Positions 22,291 to 35,057 are shown, counted from the stretch's first letter. The stretch is 64,000 nt of DNA from Cordia subcordata (GCA_028554755.1 JAPTOF010000015.1:12101501-12165500); one strand, 5' to 3'. Notes: generated by a model from the letters alone, not told the origin. Translations and numbers: made by a program.

Positions 22291-23589
22291 TTATAGACGC
22301 ATGTATACGTTGCACTGTACACCTATGGGTTCACTATATAAGTTCCTATATGCCAAGCCAATGCTCTCCATCGACAAAAGTCTTTTATTTTGGTCTAACT
22401 TTCCTTTTCCTTTCTCCTTACATTAAATTTTACGTCGAATGAGAACCTTTTACCAATTGGCTAAAATCATGCTTTTCTTTTAACATTCATGCAAACTAGC
22501 CATTTCATATTTTGTGCTTTGTACGAGCTTATTTAGGTTTTCTATATTTTTTTAGTTTTTTAAATATTTATTGATGTGAATTTTGTGTGTTTTTTAGGTT
22601 TTTTGTGGTCTTTATTATTTCTAAATATCTATACAAATTAATTCTTGTGCTTTTTTAGTTTTTTTTTTAATTTTCTATGAATATGATACCATTACATTCA
22701 AAAAATTAGTTATAACGATTAATATTCACTTGAATAATTAAATGACATGCCTCAACCATTTTGACTTGTAGTGATTATATAGATTTATTAGTATTAAAGA
22801 TTATTTAATAAAAATAAACCAAAAAATTTAATTAAAAGATTATATGACATCTTATAAAGTCTCTTAAATTTTGATGAAGTATAATTTTATTACTACTACT
22901 ACTAAATATATAGAAGAATTACTAAATATTATTTCATTTTTTGTAGTAATTTTTGTACCATTATTCTTATTTGAATATTTAGAAATAATAGGGACTAATC
23001 TAAGGAAAAAATTGTAATTACAACATAATTTTCTCATTTGTTAATGTACTATATCTCTAAAATCTATATCCTATAATGTTATATTATATAATGGGAATAA
23101 TTCGAATAAATTGTGAAATATTAAGGACTAATAAAAATATATGGATGAAATCTTTGACTATGTTTATGGGCTAATTTGACTATGTTCTTAAAATATTCTA
23201 GACTAATTTAAATAGTTTAAAAATCTTCATTATTTTACTTATATTTGTACTAATTTAAATAACTTGGTTAAATATAAAGGACCAATATAAATTTTTTTAA
23301 ATAATAACAACTAATGTGATTGTTTAGGGACTAATTTTGCTATGTAGTAAAATATTTTGAATTAACATGAACATTTTAAAATAATAAGAGTTTATTTAGA
23401 GAAAAATAACAATGTTAGGGGCTTATAACATAATTTATACCTTTGAAGTTAATGATCTTTTTAACCTTGCGCATAACCACTTGTGAGAGTATAAAATTAG
23501 TGTATAGTTTCTTAATAGAAGCGGATTTGGCATGCCTCTTTGAGCCCTATTTCATGTAATTTTTATGTATATAGGTAACATCCTAAAAA
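22291..23589. other. AT-rich non-coding DNA
   Basis: No gene. Between 22985 and 23340 a loose phrase like GGGACTAAT/AGGACCAAT recurs every 50-100 bp (22991, 23128, 23279 and 23329 among others), the sort of trace left by diverged tandem or transposon sequence. Confidence 0.4.
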
Positions 23590-23900
23590 AAAAAAAACTC
23601 CTACAAACACTCGTTGTCCCTCACTAACTCACCTCAGCTCGCTCTCTCTCTCTATATATCTTTCTCTCTCATACGTAAACACACATACACACACACTCAT
23701 CTCAACTCTATCTCTTTCTCTGTCGACTCATCTCAGCTCTCTCTCGTACACAATCCGACAAAAGAAACCCTAGTGACTCCCCAACATCTTCCTTAAGGTC
23801 CCCAAGCTTCTCTTCCGCTTAGACATCAGCATATTGTGAGAGTCCTAGGGTTTTGGAGATCAAAGCAAAATCAGAGAAAGTTTGCCAGCGGAGATTGACA
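23590..23900 (+). promoter_or_regulatory. 5'UTR-like segment with telo-box motifs, no ORF attached
   Basis: A CT-rich leader (GCTCGCTCTCTCTCTCTATA near 23640) with CA/CT microsatellite stretches is followed by the telo-box AAACCCTAG at 23765-23773 and its inverse CTAGGGTTT at 23845-23853. Such leaders with telo-boxes are typical of plant housekeeping genes such as those for ribosomal proteins. No long open frame follows within 1 kb, so it is either a captured or stranded promoter/first-exon piece, or the first exon of a gene whose coding exons I cannot see. Confidence 0.45.
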
Positions 23901-24424
23901 TGAGCACAAATCGCTATTTGATGATGATTTGAAAACTAAAGAAGAAATAAAAAATGATACAATTTAGTTTTTGCTAGATGTGCTTTTCGATTTTTTTTTT
24001 AAAAAATGCTCATCTTTGATTTTCGCCTTTTTTTTTTTTGTTTTTTTGGTAGTTAGGTTTTATGTTTTTTTAACATTATTCTCTATTATTTTTTGTGGTC
24101 TCGTGGTTTTGAAACTTGTTTTTTCTTTGCTTTCATAGACGTTTGATTAATTCTTTGATTTTTGCCTTTTTTTTCATTTTTTGGTAATTTTAGATTTTAT
24201 GTTTTTGTTAGCATTATTCTTTGCTATTTTGTGGTTTTAAGACTTTGTGGTTTGTGGTTTTTGAGACTTGCTTTGGCTTTGCTTTTACAGATGATTGATG
24301 AAAGAAGAGACAGACGACATTTTAAAGTTGTTCAATTTTTTTCTTTTTTGATTTGAATAATTAAATATTTTTGTGTTTGTAGAAGAATTAGCCAAAAATT
24401 GCAAAAGATAAAAGAATAAGAAAG
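23901..24424. other. T-rich stretch, no gene
   Basis: Many T-runs and a loosely repeated pair of segments (TTTGATTTTTGCC / TTTGATTTTCGCC, 24018-24300). It would suit an intron of the gene suggested by the upstream leader, but no splice-linked exon is identifiable. Confidence 0.35.
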
Positions 24425-24945
24425 ACTGTGAATATGTTGTTTAGAGTTGTGAACAATTCCCAGTTAAAATTGTGAACATTTCGATCAAAGTTGTAAACCT
24501 ATTGTTCATAGGTGTGAGCCTGTAATTTATAGGTGTGAACATATCGCTTTTTGATTGTGAATATATAATGTAAAATTATGAACATATAGAATAAAAATTG
24601 TGAATGTGAAAATTTGTAAATGTATAATATAGTGAACGTATAAAAATTGTCAACATGTAATATAAAGATTGTGCACGTATAAAAAATTGTGAACATGTAA
24701 TATAAAGATTGTGAATGTATAAAAATTGTGAATATATAGTGTAAAAATTGATATTATATAAAAATTGTTAACATATAATATAAAAATTGGGAACGTATAG
24801 TATTAAAATTATGAACATATATCTGTAAATAATGAAAAAATATTGAAATAATTAAAAAATATTTAAATTCTGAACATATAATATAATTTGTAAACAAATA
24901 AAGTTGTGAATATATAGTATAAAATTGTGAATGTATGAAATATAT
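24425..24945 (+). repeat. Degenerate minisatellite, about 20-25 bp period
   Basis: About twenty diverged copies of TTGTGAACATATAATATAA follow one another with length variation. The open frame on the minus strand (FYTCTIFILHV...) only reflects this repeat. Confidence 0.8.
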
Positions 24946-26979
24946 GTATTTTTAACAATAATATTTTAATTTTTTGAAATTTAAAAATAAAATGTAAAAA
25001 AGAATGAAATTAAACTTAAGATTCTACAACTTTTCTTTCCTTTTTTGTCCCAAGCTCTGAACATGAAAGTTGTAGATCTTGTCATGAATTTTCCGTTGAC
25101 ATCTTGGATCGCATCATTCTGAGATCCGAGCGAAAAATTATGGCCAAAATATTGAAAAAGCTTGATTTCTTCCAAAAATCTCTTTTATTCCATTTATGAA
25201 AATAATAGAAAATAAACACCAATTAGCTAGAATTCAATCCAAAATAAAATCCAATCATATTTAAAAGAGAAGTTTAAAAGATGTAAAAGTATAGGAAAAA
25301 TTAAACTCATCAAACACCTCCAAACTTAAGCTTTGCTCATCATCGAGGAAAAGAACTAATCATGACAACCTAGATTGATTTCACAAACTCGCCTTAGAAA
25401 TTTCAATATTATATAGCTCAAAGAAGATTCAAGACATTGTGAAAGTTCAAGTCCTAATTCAAACATTAGCAACACCTCAAATCAAGTTTTGTGTGTGTGT
25501 GAATAACCAATTGCATAATCATGTCAGCTACTCAGATCACTCTAATGCAAACAAGTGAATAATGAAACTGATCTCGCTTAAAGAATTTCTCAATATTTTC
25601 TCTTTTTTTTCCTCACGTGTTTCCAAATTTCTTTCTTTCTTTATTTTTTTTCTTTCTTTTGAACTCAATTCTCTTTTTCTTTTTGCTTTTTTTTTTCCTT
25701 TTTTTCCTCCTTTCCTTTCTTTCTGAATGAACTCCATAGGCCTGCTTTTCATAACAACTTTCAACTAATGTAGACAACACACTACCAAAAATCAAAAGGA
25801 CTTTTCATGGGTTGTTATGTAAGGCTCAGTGGGGCTAAAAACAAAGGATAGAATAGAATTCACGAAAAAGAACAAGAGAACTCCAATGAACCCATGATGA
25901 AGTACAAGTACGCTCAAATTGTAGCAACCAAACAAAAGAACGCAAGACCTCTCTCTTTCACTTTTAGAACTCATCCTCTTCTTTCCATATTTCCTTTTCT
26001 CATAATTTTCATATCAATCCATTAATCACAATCAAATATCTTTTATTTTCTCAAACTCATTTTTTTCCTCAAATTTATTTTTCTCTCTTTTTTTCCTTTA
26101 AACTTGACAACTTGAAGAACAACAATTTTCTTTTTTTTTTTTCCTACCAAATCTTTTCCTTTCACACTTTTACAATTAAAAGCTCAACTCTTTTAGACCC
26201 CTTAATTATCCTCACCACTATTCTTCAAAATGGGGCAACTGAGTTAAGGATAAAGAAATTTAATGGTTAAAGGGTCAAGGATAATCAAGTTTAAAGAAAG
26301 AAAAGGCTCATGCATATAAAGGCTCAAAAGGGTGAACTAGGGGATGAACTAGGGATAAAATGATCAGGGTCTGGCTTGAAGGCTCTACCAATCCAAAAAT
26401 GGCCTAAATCATCTCCTTAATAGTGCATTGTCTAGGATTTCACCTCAAGTGGCACTTAAAAGGTTATAGAGTTCAAATATGAGATCAACAATAAATCTCC
26501 TCAATCAACAACAAATTCTAGATAAGCTCGACAATCTTATGCTCATGGTTATGTGCTCAAGAAAGTTCAAGAAACTCAATCAAGATGGAACTAACATCCA
26601 AATCAGGAAAAAAAAAAGGATATGTCACTTCTAGGAACTATATCTATTCTCACTCATATCTCATCATTGGCATGTGATTAACAAACCACAACAAACACAC
26701 ACAAAAAAAAAATTATTTTTTTCAAAAATTTTTAATTTTTTTAATTTTTTTTTGTAAGAATTTCTCTTCTCTACTCATGAACTTAAAGCCAACATTGTTC
26801 TCAATGTTAAAAAATACAAGAGAAGAAAAAAGAAACTCCCCTGAATTTTCTAACATTGAGCACTCATGGAGCCCGAGAAATCATTCCCACGACCCCAAAA
26901 CTTATGAGAAACTCAATTCCTAAAAATATGACAAATAGAAGAATTAGAATAAGAAAATAAAAAAAATAAGGGAAAAAGG
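24946..26979 (-). other. Low-complexity AT-rich flank of a Gypsy derivative
   Basis: T-rich and A-rich runs dominate (25600-25700, 26120-26140, 26700-26760). On the minus strand, the part from about 25300 onwards resembles the long 3' untranslated region of Athila/Tat-type Gypsy elements lying beyond the sequence at 26996-27018, but no LTR was delimited. Lys-rich and Phe-rich open frames are simple-sequence artefacts. Confidence 0.4.
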
Positions 26980-27329
26980 AAAAAGGAAACAAACTCTTAA
27001 ACACTTTGGTTACCTCCCAAGAAGTGCTTACTTTATAGCCATTAGCTAGACTTTTCTTCAGCTTGTTCTCATGGGTTTACCAATGGAAATGCATAATGTA
27101 AGTAGGAGGGCAATGGCATGAATTCCAACTTTAGTAGCTGCTAAGAGAATGCTTTAATGAGTGATGTTGCGACACTCTTCAAATTCAGATTCAGAGGAAT
27201 TTGCCTGTAGCTTCCAAGAATCTCACATGCCCTTTAAATTTTGGGTTTCGTGTTGAATTTGCTTGAACAAGGCAAGCTTCTGAAGGATATGGTGGATGAT
27301 TCATTCCTAAAACTTATTTCTCAATGGTT

Positions 27330-27800
27330 TCAATTTGTATACAACAATTGGATTCTATTGGGTTGTTCATTACTTTGAAAACGTTGAAAACTATTTTCTC
27401 GAGACTCTTAAAACAAGTTTACCTTTCTCAACATCAATTAATGCCTTCCTACTAGCTAAGAACAGTCGATCTAAGATAATTAGAATTTCTTCATTTTCCT
27501 CCATGTCTAGCACAAAGAAATCTACAGGGAAGATAAATTTATCCACTTTTACCATAATATCCTCAATGACTCATCGTGGGTACTTAATGGATCTATTGGC
27601 TAGTTGTAGCAATATCGTTGCTGGCTTAGCTTCCCCTACCTCAAGTTTCTTATAGATAGACAATGGCTTAATACTAGCACCATGGTCACATAAAACTATA
27701 TTGAAAGTAAAACTCCCAATTGTGTATGGTATTGTAAAGCTTCTAGGATTTTTACTTTTTGTGGTAGCTTTTTCTGCAAGATGGCAATACACTCTTTTGT
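27330..27800 (-). pseudogene. Gypsy retropepsin-like protease
   Basis: The frame 27792-27571 reads KNPRSFTIPYTIGSFTFNIV, LCDHGASIKPLSIYKKLEVG and ANRSIKYPR, characteristic of plant Gypsy protease. The active-site triad is CDHGAS in place of CDLGAS. The next frame reads VKVDKFIFPVDFFVLDMEE-like and ends with RKALIDVEKGKLVLRV. A frameshift or stop at the VEDI boundary near 27570 breaks it. Its role would be processing of Gag-Pol. Confidence 0.75.
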
Positions 27801-28078
27801 CAAGTTCACTAGCTCAAAATTTCTTAACTTCCTTTCTTGGATAAGATCTCTTTCAAAAATTTAGCATAACTAGGCATTTGTTCCAAAGCATCTGTAAAAG
27901 GATTGTTATTATGTAACTTTTTAAAGACTTCAAGTAGAAAACTACTTATCTAATTGCTACTCCTTGAGTCATTGAGGGAATGGAATTGGTGGACTAAAAC
28001 TTTCTTTTGGATCCACAGTGCTTTTTCATGTTCATGACTTTTCTTTGTTACACTCTTTTTTTCTGGTTCTTCGAGCTC

Positions 28079-29400
28079 TCATCCATTTCTTAGGGTAATT
28101 GCATGCACTTGCTCTTTCAAATTGACCTCTGTATTGCTTGGCAATGTACCTTTCACTCTTTCATTCAATAAGTTGGCAATTTGTCCCATTTGTACCTCCA
28201 AATTCCTAATAGAAGCTACATGGTTTTGCAATGTTGTGTCGATCCTAACCATGAATTGAGTAGTCATGGTCAATTGAGCCAAGGCATCTTCCAATGAAAT
28301 CTTCTTTTCTAGAGAAGGAGCATTTTTTGAAACCTATGGTGGTATGTGTTAAGGCATAGGTAATGGCCTCACTTTGTTATTGTTACTTCATGCAAAGTTA
28401 GGATGACTTCTCCACCCTGGATTCTAAGTGTTGGAGTATAGATTATTCTGGCTCTGAAAGTGAGATACAAAATTTTCTTATTCATTCAGCACTCATCTAA
28501 ACGAACTCCCAACATGGCACTCTACACTATTATGACCTCCTTCACATAAATCACACCTTGGAATTTAGATTTGAATGGCATTGACAACAAAAGAATCCAT
28601 CTTCTTCGGTAATACCTCAATTTGAGCTTGCAAAACAGCAAAGGCATCAACTTCATTAAATTCTTGTAACTCGTTTTATGGTAGCCCTTTCTAATAGCCA
28701 TTGACAATTGTTGGTCGCCATGTCCTCTAGCAGTTTATATACTTCATCATAGGTTTTACTCATTAATGCACCTCCAGCTACAGCATCGACCAATGTACGT
28801 GTACTGTTGCCCAACCTATTATAAGAAATTTGTACTTGCAACCACGTCGGCAAGGTATGGTATGGACACTTTTTGATCAAGTCCTTGTAGTGCTTCCATG
28901 CTTCATACAATGATTCTCCTACAAATTGGTGAAAGGTAGTGATATCAATCCTCATCTTTGTAATTTTTGCTTGTGGAAAAAATATAGCCAAATTTTTTTT
29001 ACCAATTCATCCCATGTGATGATGCTTCCTGCTGGTAATGAGTTCAACCATTGCTTCGCTTGTCTTTTAAAGTGAGTAGAAACGATCTCAGTCTAATGAC
29101 ATCATCAATCTCACTGTTGTACTTGAACGTATCACAAATCTCCAAGAAGTTGCAATGCGGGCATTTGGATCATCATTCATTAGTCCTCCAAATTGTCCTG
29201 ACATTTAAAGCATCTGAATAAGAGTCGGCTTGATCTCAAAATTATTAGCTTGGATTGCTGGACTCTTTATACTCGATGTTGTGCCGTCAATAAATGGTAC
29301 TGCATACTCTCTTAGCGCACGTGTATTATTTACCCCTTCAATTTGTCCAGCCATATCTTCTACTTCTTACTTGACAGCTACCATACACCAAACACAAGAA
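28079..29400 (-). pseudogene. Gypsy (Athila-like) gag
   Basis: Two readable stretches. 28991-28656 encodes FFPQAKITKMRIDITTFHQF, ESLYEAWKHYKDLIKKCPYH and GGALMSKTYDEVYKLLEDMA, the retrotransposon-gag core. 28294-28079 encodes RNLEVQMGQIANLLNERVKG and KEQVHAITLRNG, the C-terminal segment typical of Athila-type gag. The N-terminal part (29400-29000) is present but broken. Stops and frameshifts occur in between, so no particle protein is made. Confidence 0.8.
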
Positions 29401-29440
29401 CTTGAAGCTTAAACTAAAAACGTTTAATTAAAAAAAAAAC

Positions 29441-29564
29441 TTGTTTAAAGTGATGTCCATCTATTGGCGATACGTGGACACGTGACACAACAAAATGCAA
29501 TGTGCCGGTACATCTTTTTTCCAAAAAACTAGGATACAACATGCTAGGGATACTTTATATATAT

Positions 29565-29595
<31 letters not shown>

Positions 29596-30059
29596 TATAT
29601 ACATACATACATACATACATACCTATATGTATGTATGTATGTATATGTACTAACTGAACTAATCATAAAAGATTAAATGCCATAAAGTAACATGTCTATA
29701 AAGTACAAACGAGTTCAGCATATTAAAAGGTTAAAGTTTAAAACTAGAATTCATAAAGAAAAATAAAATAATTCATTCTTTTTTAGCTTCATTAGATTGA
29801 GGCCCTTCATCATCCCTTTCCATTGTATTATGACCATCATCCGTAAAGATCATTGCCTCTATTTCAGGCTCATCAAAGAACAAATTGGCAATTGCAAATT
29901 CTCCACATCTTCAAAGGACTGAAATATATCTCCACAAGTGTCCCTCATTTTACTTTGTCCTTTAAGATGGTGCTCCTCCCTCCTAGATAGAAGGCATAGA
30001 TGGGAATGTACAAAAACCAAATCGTTAGCTCTTTTTGCCATCAATACGTTTCTTCTCTA
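29441..30059. other. Non-coding with a CATA/TATG microsatellite
   Basis: An imperfect (CATA)n block at 29567-29620 runs into (TATG)n at 29625-29645, forming a local palindrome. The remainder is AT-rich and may be the 3' flank of the hAT relic. Confidence 0.6.
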
Positions 30060-30083
30060 GGATTGGGTAAATGAATAAGTGCT

Positions 30084-32033
30084 CTAATTTCTCTCACAGC
30101 AAGATAATGATAAATGTTGTTCAAGCAATTTCAAAGCCAAAATTTGAAGCAATGGTGTACTAGCTCCATGAATCACCCACCAAGCCTTAGGATCCACATA
30201 ATAGCATTCGTATATGGAAATACTACCTCCAAATTCCTTCAGATTTGTGGAGAAATTTGCAAACACCATGTTGACTTTCACGTGATCTGTGGGTTTTGGA
30301 AAGTATTTCTTCAAACATTTTGACCTTTCTTGAGAGATTTCCAAATCTTTATGTGAAGGAATATGATTGGAGCATCATTAATCCTTTATTGACTATAATA
30401 CCTTGAAATAGAGAACAAATAGAATGAATATAGATCTTAAAATTGTACGAGAAAATATACAAAATGAAATTTCAAAACAATAACTTACTTGGGATTTAAT
30501 GAATGAACTAAACAATGGAGTTGAGTATAGTTCTTGGTCCGACGATCAATGAGAATTTGATAGATCACATCATAAAAAGTACTAGACTTCTCAAGTTGTT
30601 TTCCTTCTATCCTAAAGATTGAAACCTTCACTTTTTCAACTATGAATCCCACATTTCATAGACCAAGTAAATGAGGCTTATCAATGTAACATGCCCTAAC
30701 CATGTCATAAATAGGTGCCATAAAGGAAATGATGTAATCAATTTCATTGCACCACAAATCATCACAAGTGTCTACTTCAACACTTGAGCCTTCCCACATC
30801 ATCTTCTCGATAAGCACTCCATTGCTCACTAGTTACCAACTCTTAAAGCCCTCTTTTTAATAAGCTTAGATCACTTCATCATCACAACAATTAAGGCAAA
30901 CTGAGCATTTGCCGCCAAAAACAACTTTAGTAAGACAAACTCATTGAATATGGCCAACATCATGGAATGATTCATGATAATTTTTTTCACAAACATAATA
31001 TCATCATAAACATTCATGATTCAAAAACACTCAGCAAATATAACTTGATTGACATTAGTATTCTTTGGTAAAGAAATATTCTACAAAGCAAGATTTAAAA
31101 GAGGGCACCATATATGGAGTCCAAATAATGTGAGAATAAGTTTGACTGATAAGTGTTCCAGCTTCTACACAATTCTTAACATTATCAGTGAGACCAACTT
31201 CTTTTATTATCTTTTTCAACATATTAGCAATGAAGAATTTATCCTTTATTTCGCCAAGCAATCAACCATCTTAAGAAACATTGGCCCTCTTTCTATCACA
31301 ACCATAACATTAATAAGTGGTCTTCTTTGTTAATCATTCCATCCATCATTTATAATACTTATTTCTTTTTGACTCCAAGTGCTCTTTATAACTTGTAATT
31401 ATGTCTCCATATGAGCCTTTTCTTTTGAAGTAAGGTGGTTCTTAACAAGTTATATCCTGGAGGCAAATATTCTGGAATGTTGTTGTTGGTTGTAAATGAA
31501 TAAGAATGCACAATAGGGGTCCTTGCCAAATGAAATGGCAATCCAGTAGAATAGAACATCCAAGCAATGCTAGCATGCAATATTTCATAGGCTTAAACAT
31601 TGAATCCCTTTCAAATGGGATTAGCTTGTGAAGAAGCACCATCTCCACTCTTACTTATTCTTCTTCTTTTATAATTATATTGCCCTTGAATAACATTTGT
31701 TACAACACTCCTAGGCAAAGACACTCTTTTTGGAGTACTACTTTTGATTCTTTTTGTTGCTTACTCTTCTAATTTTTGCATCTTCACCAAATCAACATCT
31801 CTCACCTAAGGACATGCCCCTATTGCCGCCCTAGATATCTTCAATAAATGATCTCTAACTCTAGTCTACGAACTTTTCTTTGTTTGACGGCAAAAGTTAC
31901 ATGTCTATGTATAATTCCCATCCTCATCACCAATGTTAGTTGTCCTAGTAACATATTTCCATAATGATTTGTTAAGATCTTGATCCTCACTCAAAATTAT
32001 TTGTGAAGGTACATTAGAAAATGATGACACCAT
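30084..32033 (-). pseudogene. hAT transposase relic with BED finger
   Basis: Cut-and-paste transposase of the hAT superfamily, decayed. From an ATG at 32033 the frame reads LNKSLWKYVTRTTNIGDEDG, then a stop in place of the usual Trp. A BED zinc finger follows (TCNFCRQTKKSS, RVRDHLLKISRAAIGACP, about 31900-31800), then LVKMQKLEE and another stop. Downstream pieces are WMFYSTGLPFHLARTP (31580-31386) and DNVKNCVEAGTL with YSHIIWTPYMVPSF (31261-31055), the DUF659-like part of the catalytic region. The C-terminal dimerisation region follows (DPKAWWVIHGASTPLLQILA, LSLSCCERN; 30344-30084). Order and spacing fit a full-length transposase. At least four in-frame stops plus frameshifts make it non-functional. 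Terminal inverted repeats were not identified. Confidence 0.8.
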
Positions 32034-33176
32034 ATCTCAAAATTGTTAACTCTGTCAAAATAATTATTAATTTTCAGTTATCAAGTTCTTTTGTAACAAT
32101 CCAAACAAAATAAATATATAGAACAAGTACAGCTAACAAGACCATAGCTAATAATTCTAACCACAATGCATAATATAATATATGCATATCAGTATATTAC
32201 TTTTCAAATAAACTCAGACCACATAAATTCTTACTACACCTTAAGTATTTAAATTAAAAAAAAACAAAGAATAACCAGTTTGTAAATACACATCATCAGA
32301 CCCATATACATTATACACCAAAAGAACCCCACTTAGGTCAAAAAGCTACTGATAATATTCCATCTATAACAAAGGAGACAGAGGCTCAAATAGATAACTT
32401 ATAAAAAAAATAGATGCGTAAATAAATAACCCAAAGAATATATTGACAGAGGGATTTAGGGGGTAGAGGCTCAGTGGTTGACAATCAAATAGGTGAGAAA
32501 TCCTTACCTCGAGTCCGACCAAGAAGAAGCTTTGTAGTGCCAACCAAGAACAAGCTTCGTCAAATGCCGATTGAGAAGTCCGAACAAGTGAGTTTTATCT
32601 TTTTTTGCTTGGTTCATTTTTGAGAGGTAGACTTAAGAGAAATTTCTAGAAATAAGGATTGAGATATGTTGAAGCCGAACGAACTGGGAATTTTTTTAGA
32701 TAATTTTTTCCTTTTTTTGCCCCACAAGTTTAATATTTGCATTATAGCTCCCGAAGAGTTTTAAAAATTATAAAAAGACCTCATGTGTGTCCTATTTTAT
32801 GTGTCTAAACATATGCTCGGTGTCGAACTATGTTGTTGAATGTCCAAAACTAAAAAAAATTAGGCAGACATGTGTTCGAGTGTGCTGAAGGCATGTCGGT
32901 GTTTGACACATGTCTAACACGTTATACATTACACTCTAGAGGTGTCCATTCTTCATAGTAGCTATCCTAGTCAGGTATAAATTAGAGGCATGCCTACCAT
33001 TTCCCCAAAACCAAATTTGCAAACTTATGTTCTCAAAAAGCAACAAGATGGCTCTACAGTGAGCAATTGACAACTTAATTGATAAGGCTGACACTTTCTA
33101 CATAATCCACATTAGCATCATGCTCATGAGAAGCCTCACAATTAGCTTTGGTCCATATATGGTTCATGTAAGCAGA
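32034..33176. other. Non-coding flank of the hAT relic
   Basis: A possible donor GTAAGGATT (minus strand, 32500-32508) suggests an untranslated first exon for the transposase. A tRNA-like promoter pair lies at 32467-32516. The rest is AT-rich without open frames. Confidence 0.4.
32467..32516 (+). other. tRNA-like A/B-box pair, possible SINE head
   Basis: AGGCTCAGTGG at 32467-32477 fits the Pol III A-box and ACCTCGAGTCC at 32506-32516 fits most of the B-box, with a spacing of about 30 bp. No cloverleaf-capable complete tRNA and no target duplication was found, so a decayed SINE is only a suggestion. Confidence 0.3.
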
Positions 33177-35057
33177 TGTATTAGTTTTGTGTGTGTTTAT
33201 GTATTGTATTTCTATACTTATTTGGAGGTGATTTGTGCTTATTAGATAGTTGTGCATACTCGGATATAAATGTTCGTTGTTGAGTTTAGAGAGAAAATAC
33301 TACACTAAGTGCTCATTTTATGTTGTGGGTGAGTTCAAGATAAGATGAGCGTAAATGAGGAAGAAACAAGCTAAACATTCAAGACTGAAAGCGAAAAAAT
33401 GAAGAAATAGGCCAGAAATGAAGTTTCAAAGTTAAGCTTTCAAGTGAAAAGGGGCTACTCGATAGGGTCCCGAGTAGGATCCCCCAGTAAATCCAAAGAG
33501 TTCATATTTTTACAGGTCGAGCATGAAGAAAATATCGGCTAGCCGGTAGGGTCGATCGTTAGTACCGCTGAAGAGCTATAAAAGTGCGATTTTGAGCTCA
33601 TTTTCAGAATTGTATCACTTCATTCTTCACAATCACTTCCCAAACCCTAATCCTAACTCTCACCCGCCTCACACACACACTTCCACACACAAAAATACAT
33701 TGGAATCAAGCATCTAAGAGGATCAAACACAAGGCATAGCTCTTGGATTGTAAAGCATAACTATTGATAAAAGGGTATCTCTCTTTCATCCTAAGTTAAT
33801 TTATGTATGATTAGAGCTATGTAGGATGATTATTATCTGTATTATGAAAGATTATTACATTATTGTTATGGGTACTTGATGGATTAATATATGTGTGTGT
33901 GTGTATGTATATATACTTTGTGCTTAAGGTTTCGAAAGCTATTTTTACATACATGTCTTTGTGTTTATAGAAATGCCTCAATGATGTTGCATACATATAT
34001 TGAAGTTTATTATGCTATTAACTATTTCTAAATCATTGTGCTAGCATGTCTATGTGTTTGTGTGGTGATTGCATAAAGTGGGCTATGCTAATATACATGT
34101 CTATGTGTGTTTTTGCATTTTTAATAACATAAATAGCTTCTATTACTTATATGTCAAGTGCTATAGCTTAAATTAGTTTAATCTAAACATGTCTATGTAT
34201 TTAATAGTAGAATAGGCCAGTTTATTCCTGAATGTCATGCCCTAAATATGTATGCTTTGTGCTTAAATGTTAATTTTCACTATTGTGATGAAGATCGATC
34301 GTGCATAACTAATAACTAGCCTAGGTCGAGTCTCCTTTGGCTTTAAATACAACCAATAGATGTCCTAGTAGGTTTAGTTGACCTTAGCTCACTTAGGAAG
34401 CTATTTGGTCAATCCTAAGGCCCTAGGTCATAAGGACCATGCTGTAGCTCTAAGTAGACAACGCTTAGGGACAAACCGGCACCGAGTCCTAGGGATAGAT
34501 TAGGGAGCTAATTAATGGACTAAACCCTAGGGTTAGATCGATTCAAGTCACCTAGAATCCTAACTAGTTAGCCCTAATTCCTAAGTCATAAAGACCACGC
34601 CATAGCTTTAGGAGTCATCACCTAGGGATGGACTCGCACTGAGGCTTAGGGTACCAATTAGAGGTTAATTAGGAGTCTAGAAGTAACCACGTATAATCTA
34701 TCAAGCAACCCTAACGAGAAGTAGTAATCACCCATTTGCAATACGCAATCACCTTAGTCCCTAAATTCCGATGTTGGACACCTCTTATATCACTTGATTC
34801 CTCCATCGCACACATACACACCTCTTTTATTTTCTTGCACCTAGTTTAGATTTACTTTTCCCATACTCCCTTTTATCCCAAAAACCTAAAAATATTATAG
34901 TTTAGGTCCTAACACATAGCCTTTTAGAACACACTTAGCTTAGGACATTACAACCGTTTGGCCTCCCTGTGGATTCGACCCTTCACTTGTACACTACACT
35001 ACAGGTGCCCCATGCGCTTATGGGTTATTTAGGCTTGTGCTCTCAAATAGCATGTCA
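33177..35057 (+). repeat. Gypsy 5' LTR of a non-autonomous element
   Basis: About 1881 bp. The right end TCA at 35057 is fixed by the primer site that follows. The left end TGTATTAG is placed by aligning to the related solo LTR at 35241-37115 (1875 bp), giving nearly equal length. A TATA-like CTATAAAAGTGCG lies near 33578-33590 and is followed by a CT/CA-rich transcribed leader. A third, closer copy of its right half lies at 48565-49623; in a 145-bp stretch I counted roughly 89 percent identity. Confidence 0.75.

Larger units (their letters stand above)
26980..29440 (-). mobile_element. Gypsy (Athila/Tat-like) deletion derivative
   Basis: On the minus strand a decayed gag (29400-28079) and a protease-like domain (27800-27330) are followed by a short polyprotein linker. 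Then at 27018-26996 comes AGCACTTCTTGGGAGGTAAC, a segment that normally lies near the 3' end of Athila-type pol. Reverse transcriptase, RNase H and integrase are absent between them, so an internal deletion of several kb is inferred. Relics of this kind depend on other elements for movement. Confidence 0.7.

Noticed and set aside
25537..25795. Lys/Glu-rich open frames on the minus strand
   Set aside because: Translation of T-rich/A-rich low-complexity DNA.
29556..29650. CRISPR-like regular repeats
   Set aside because: Simple tetranucleotide microsatellite; no spacers, plant nuclear context.
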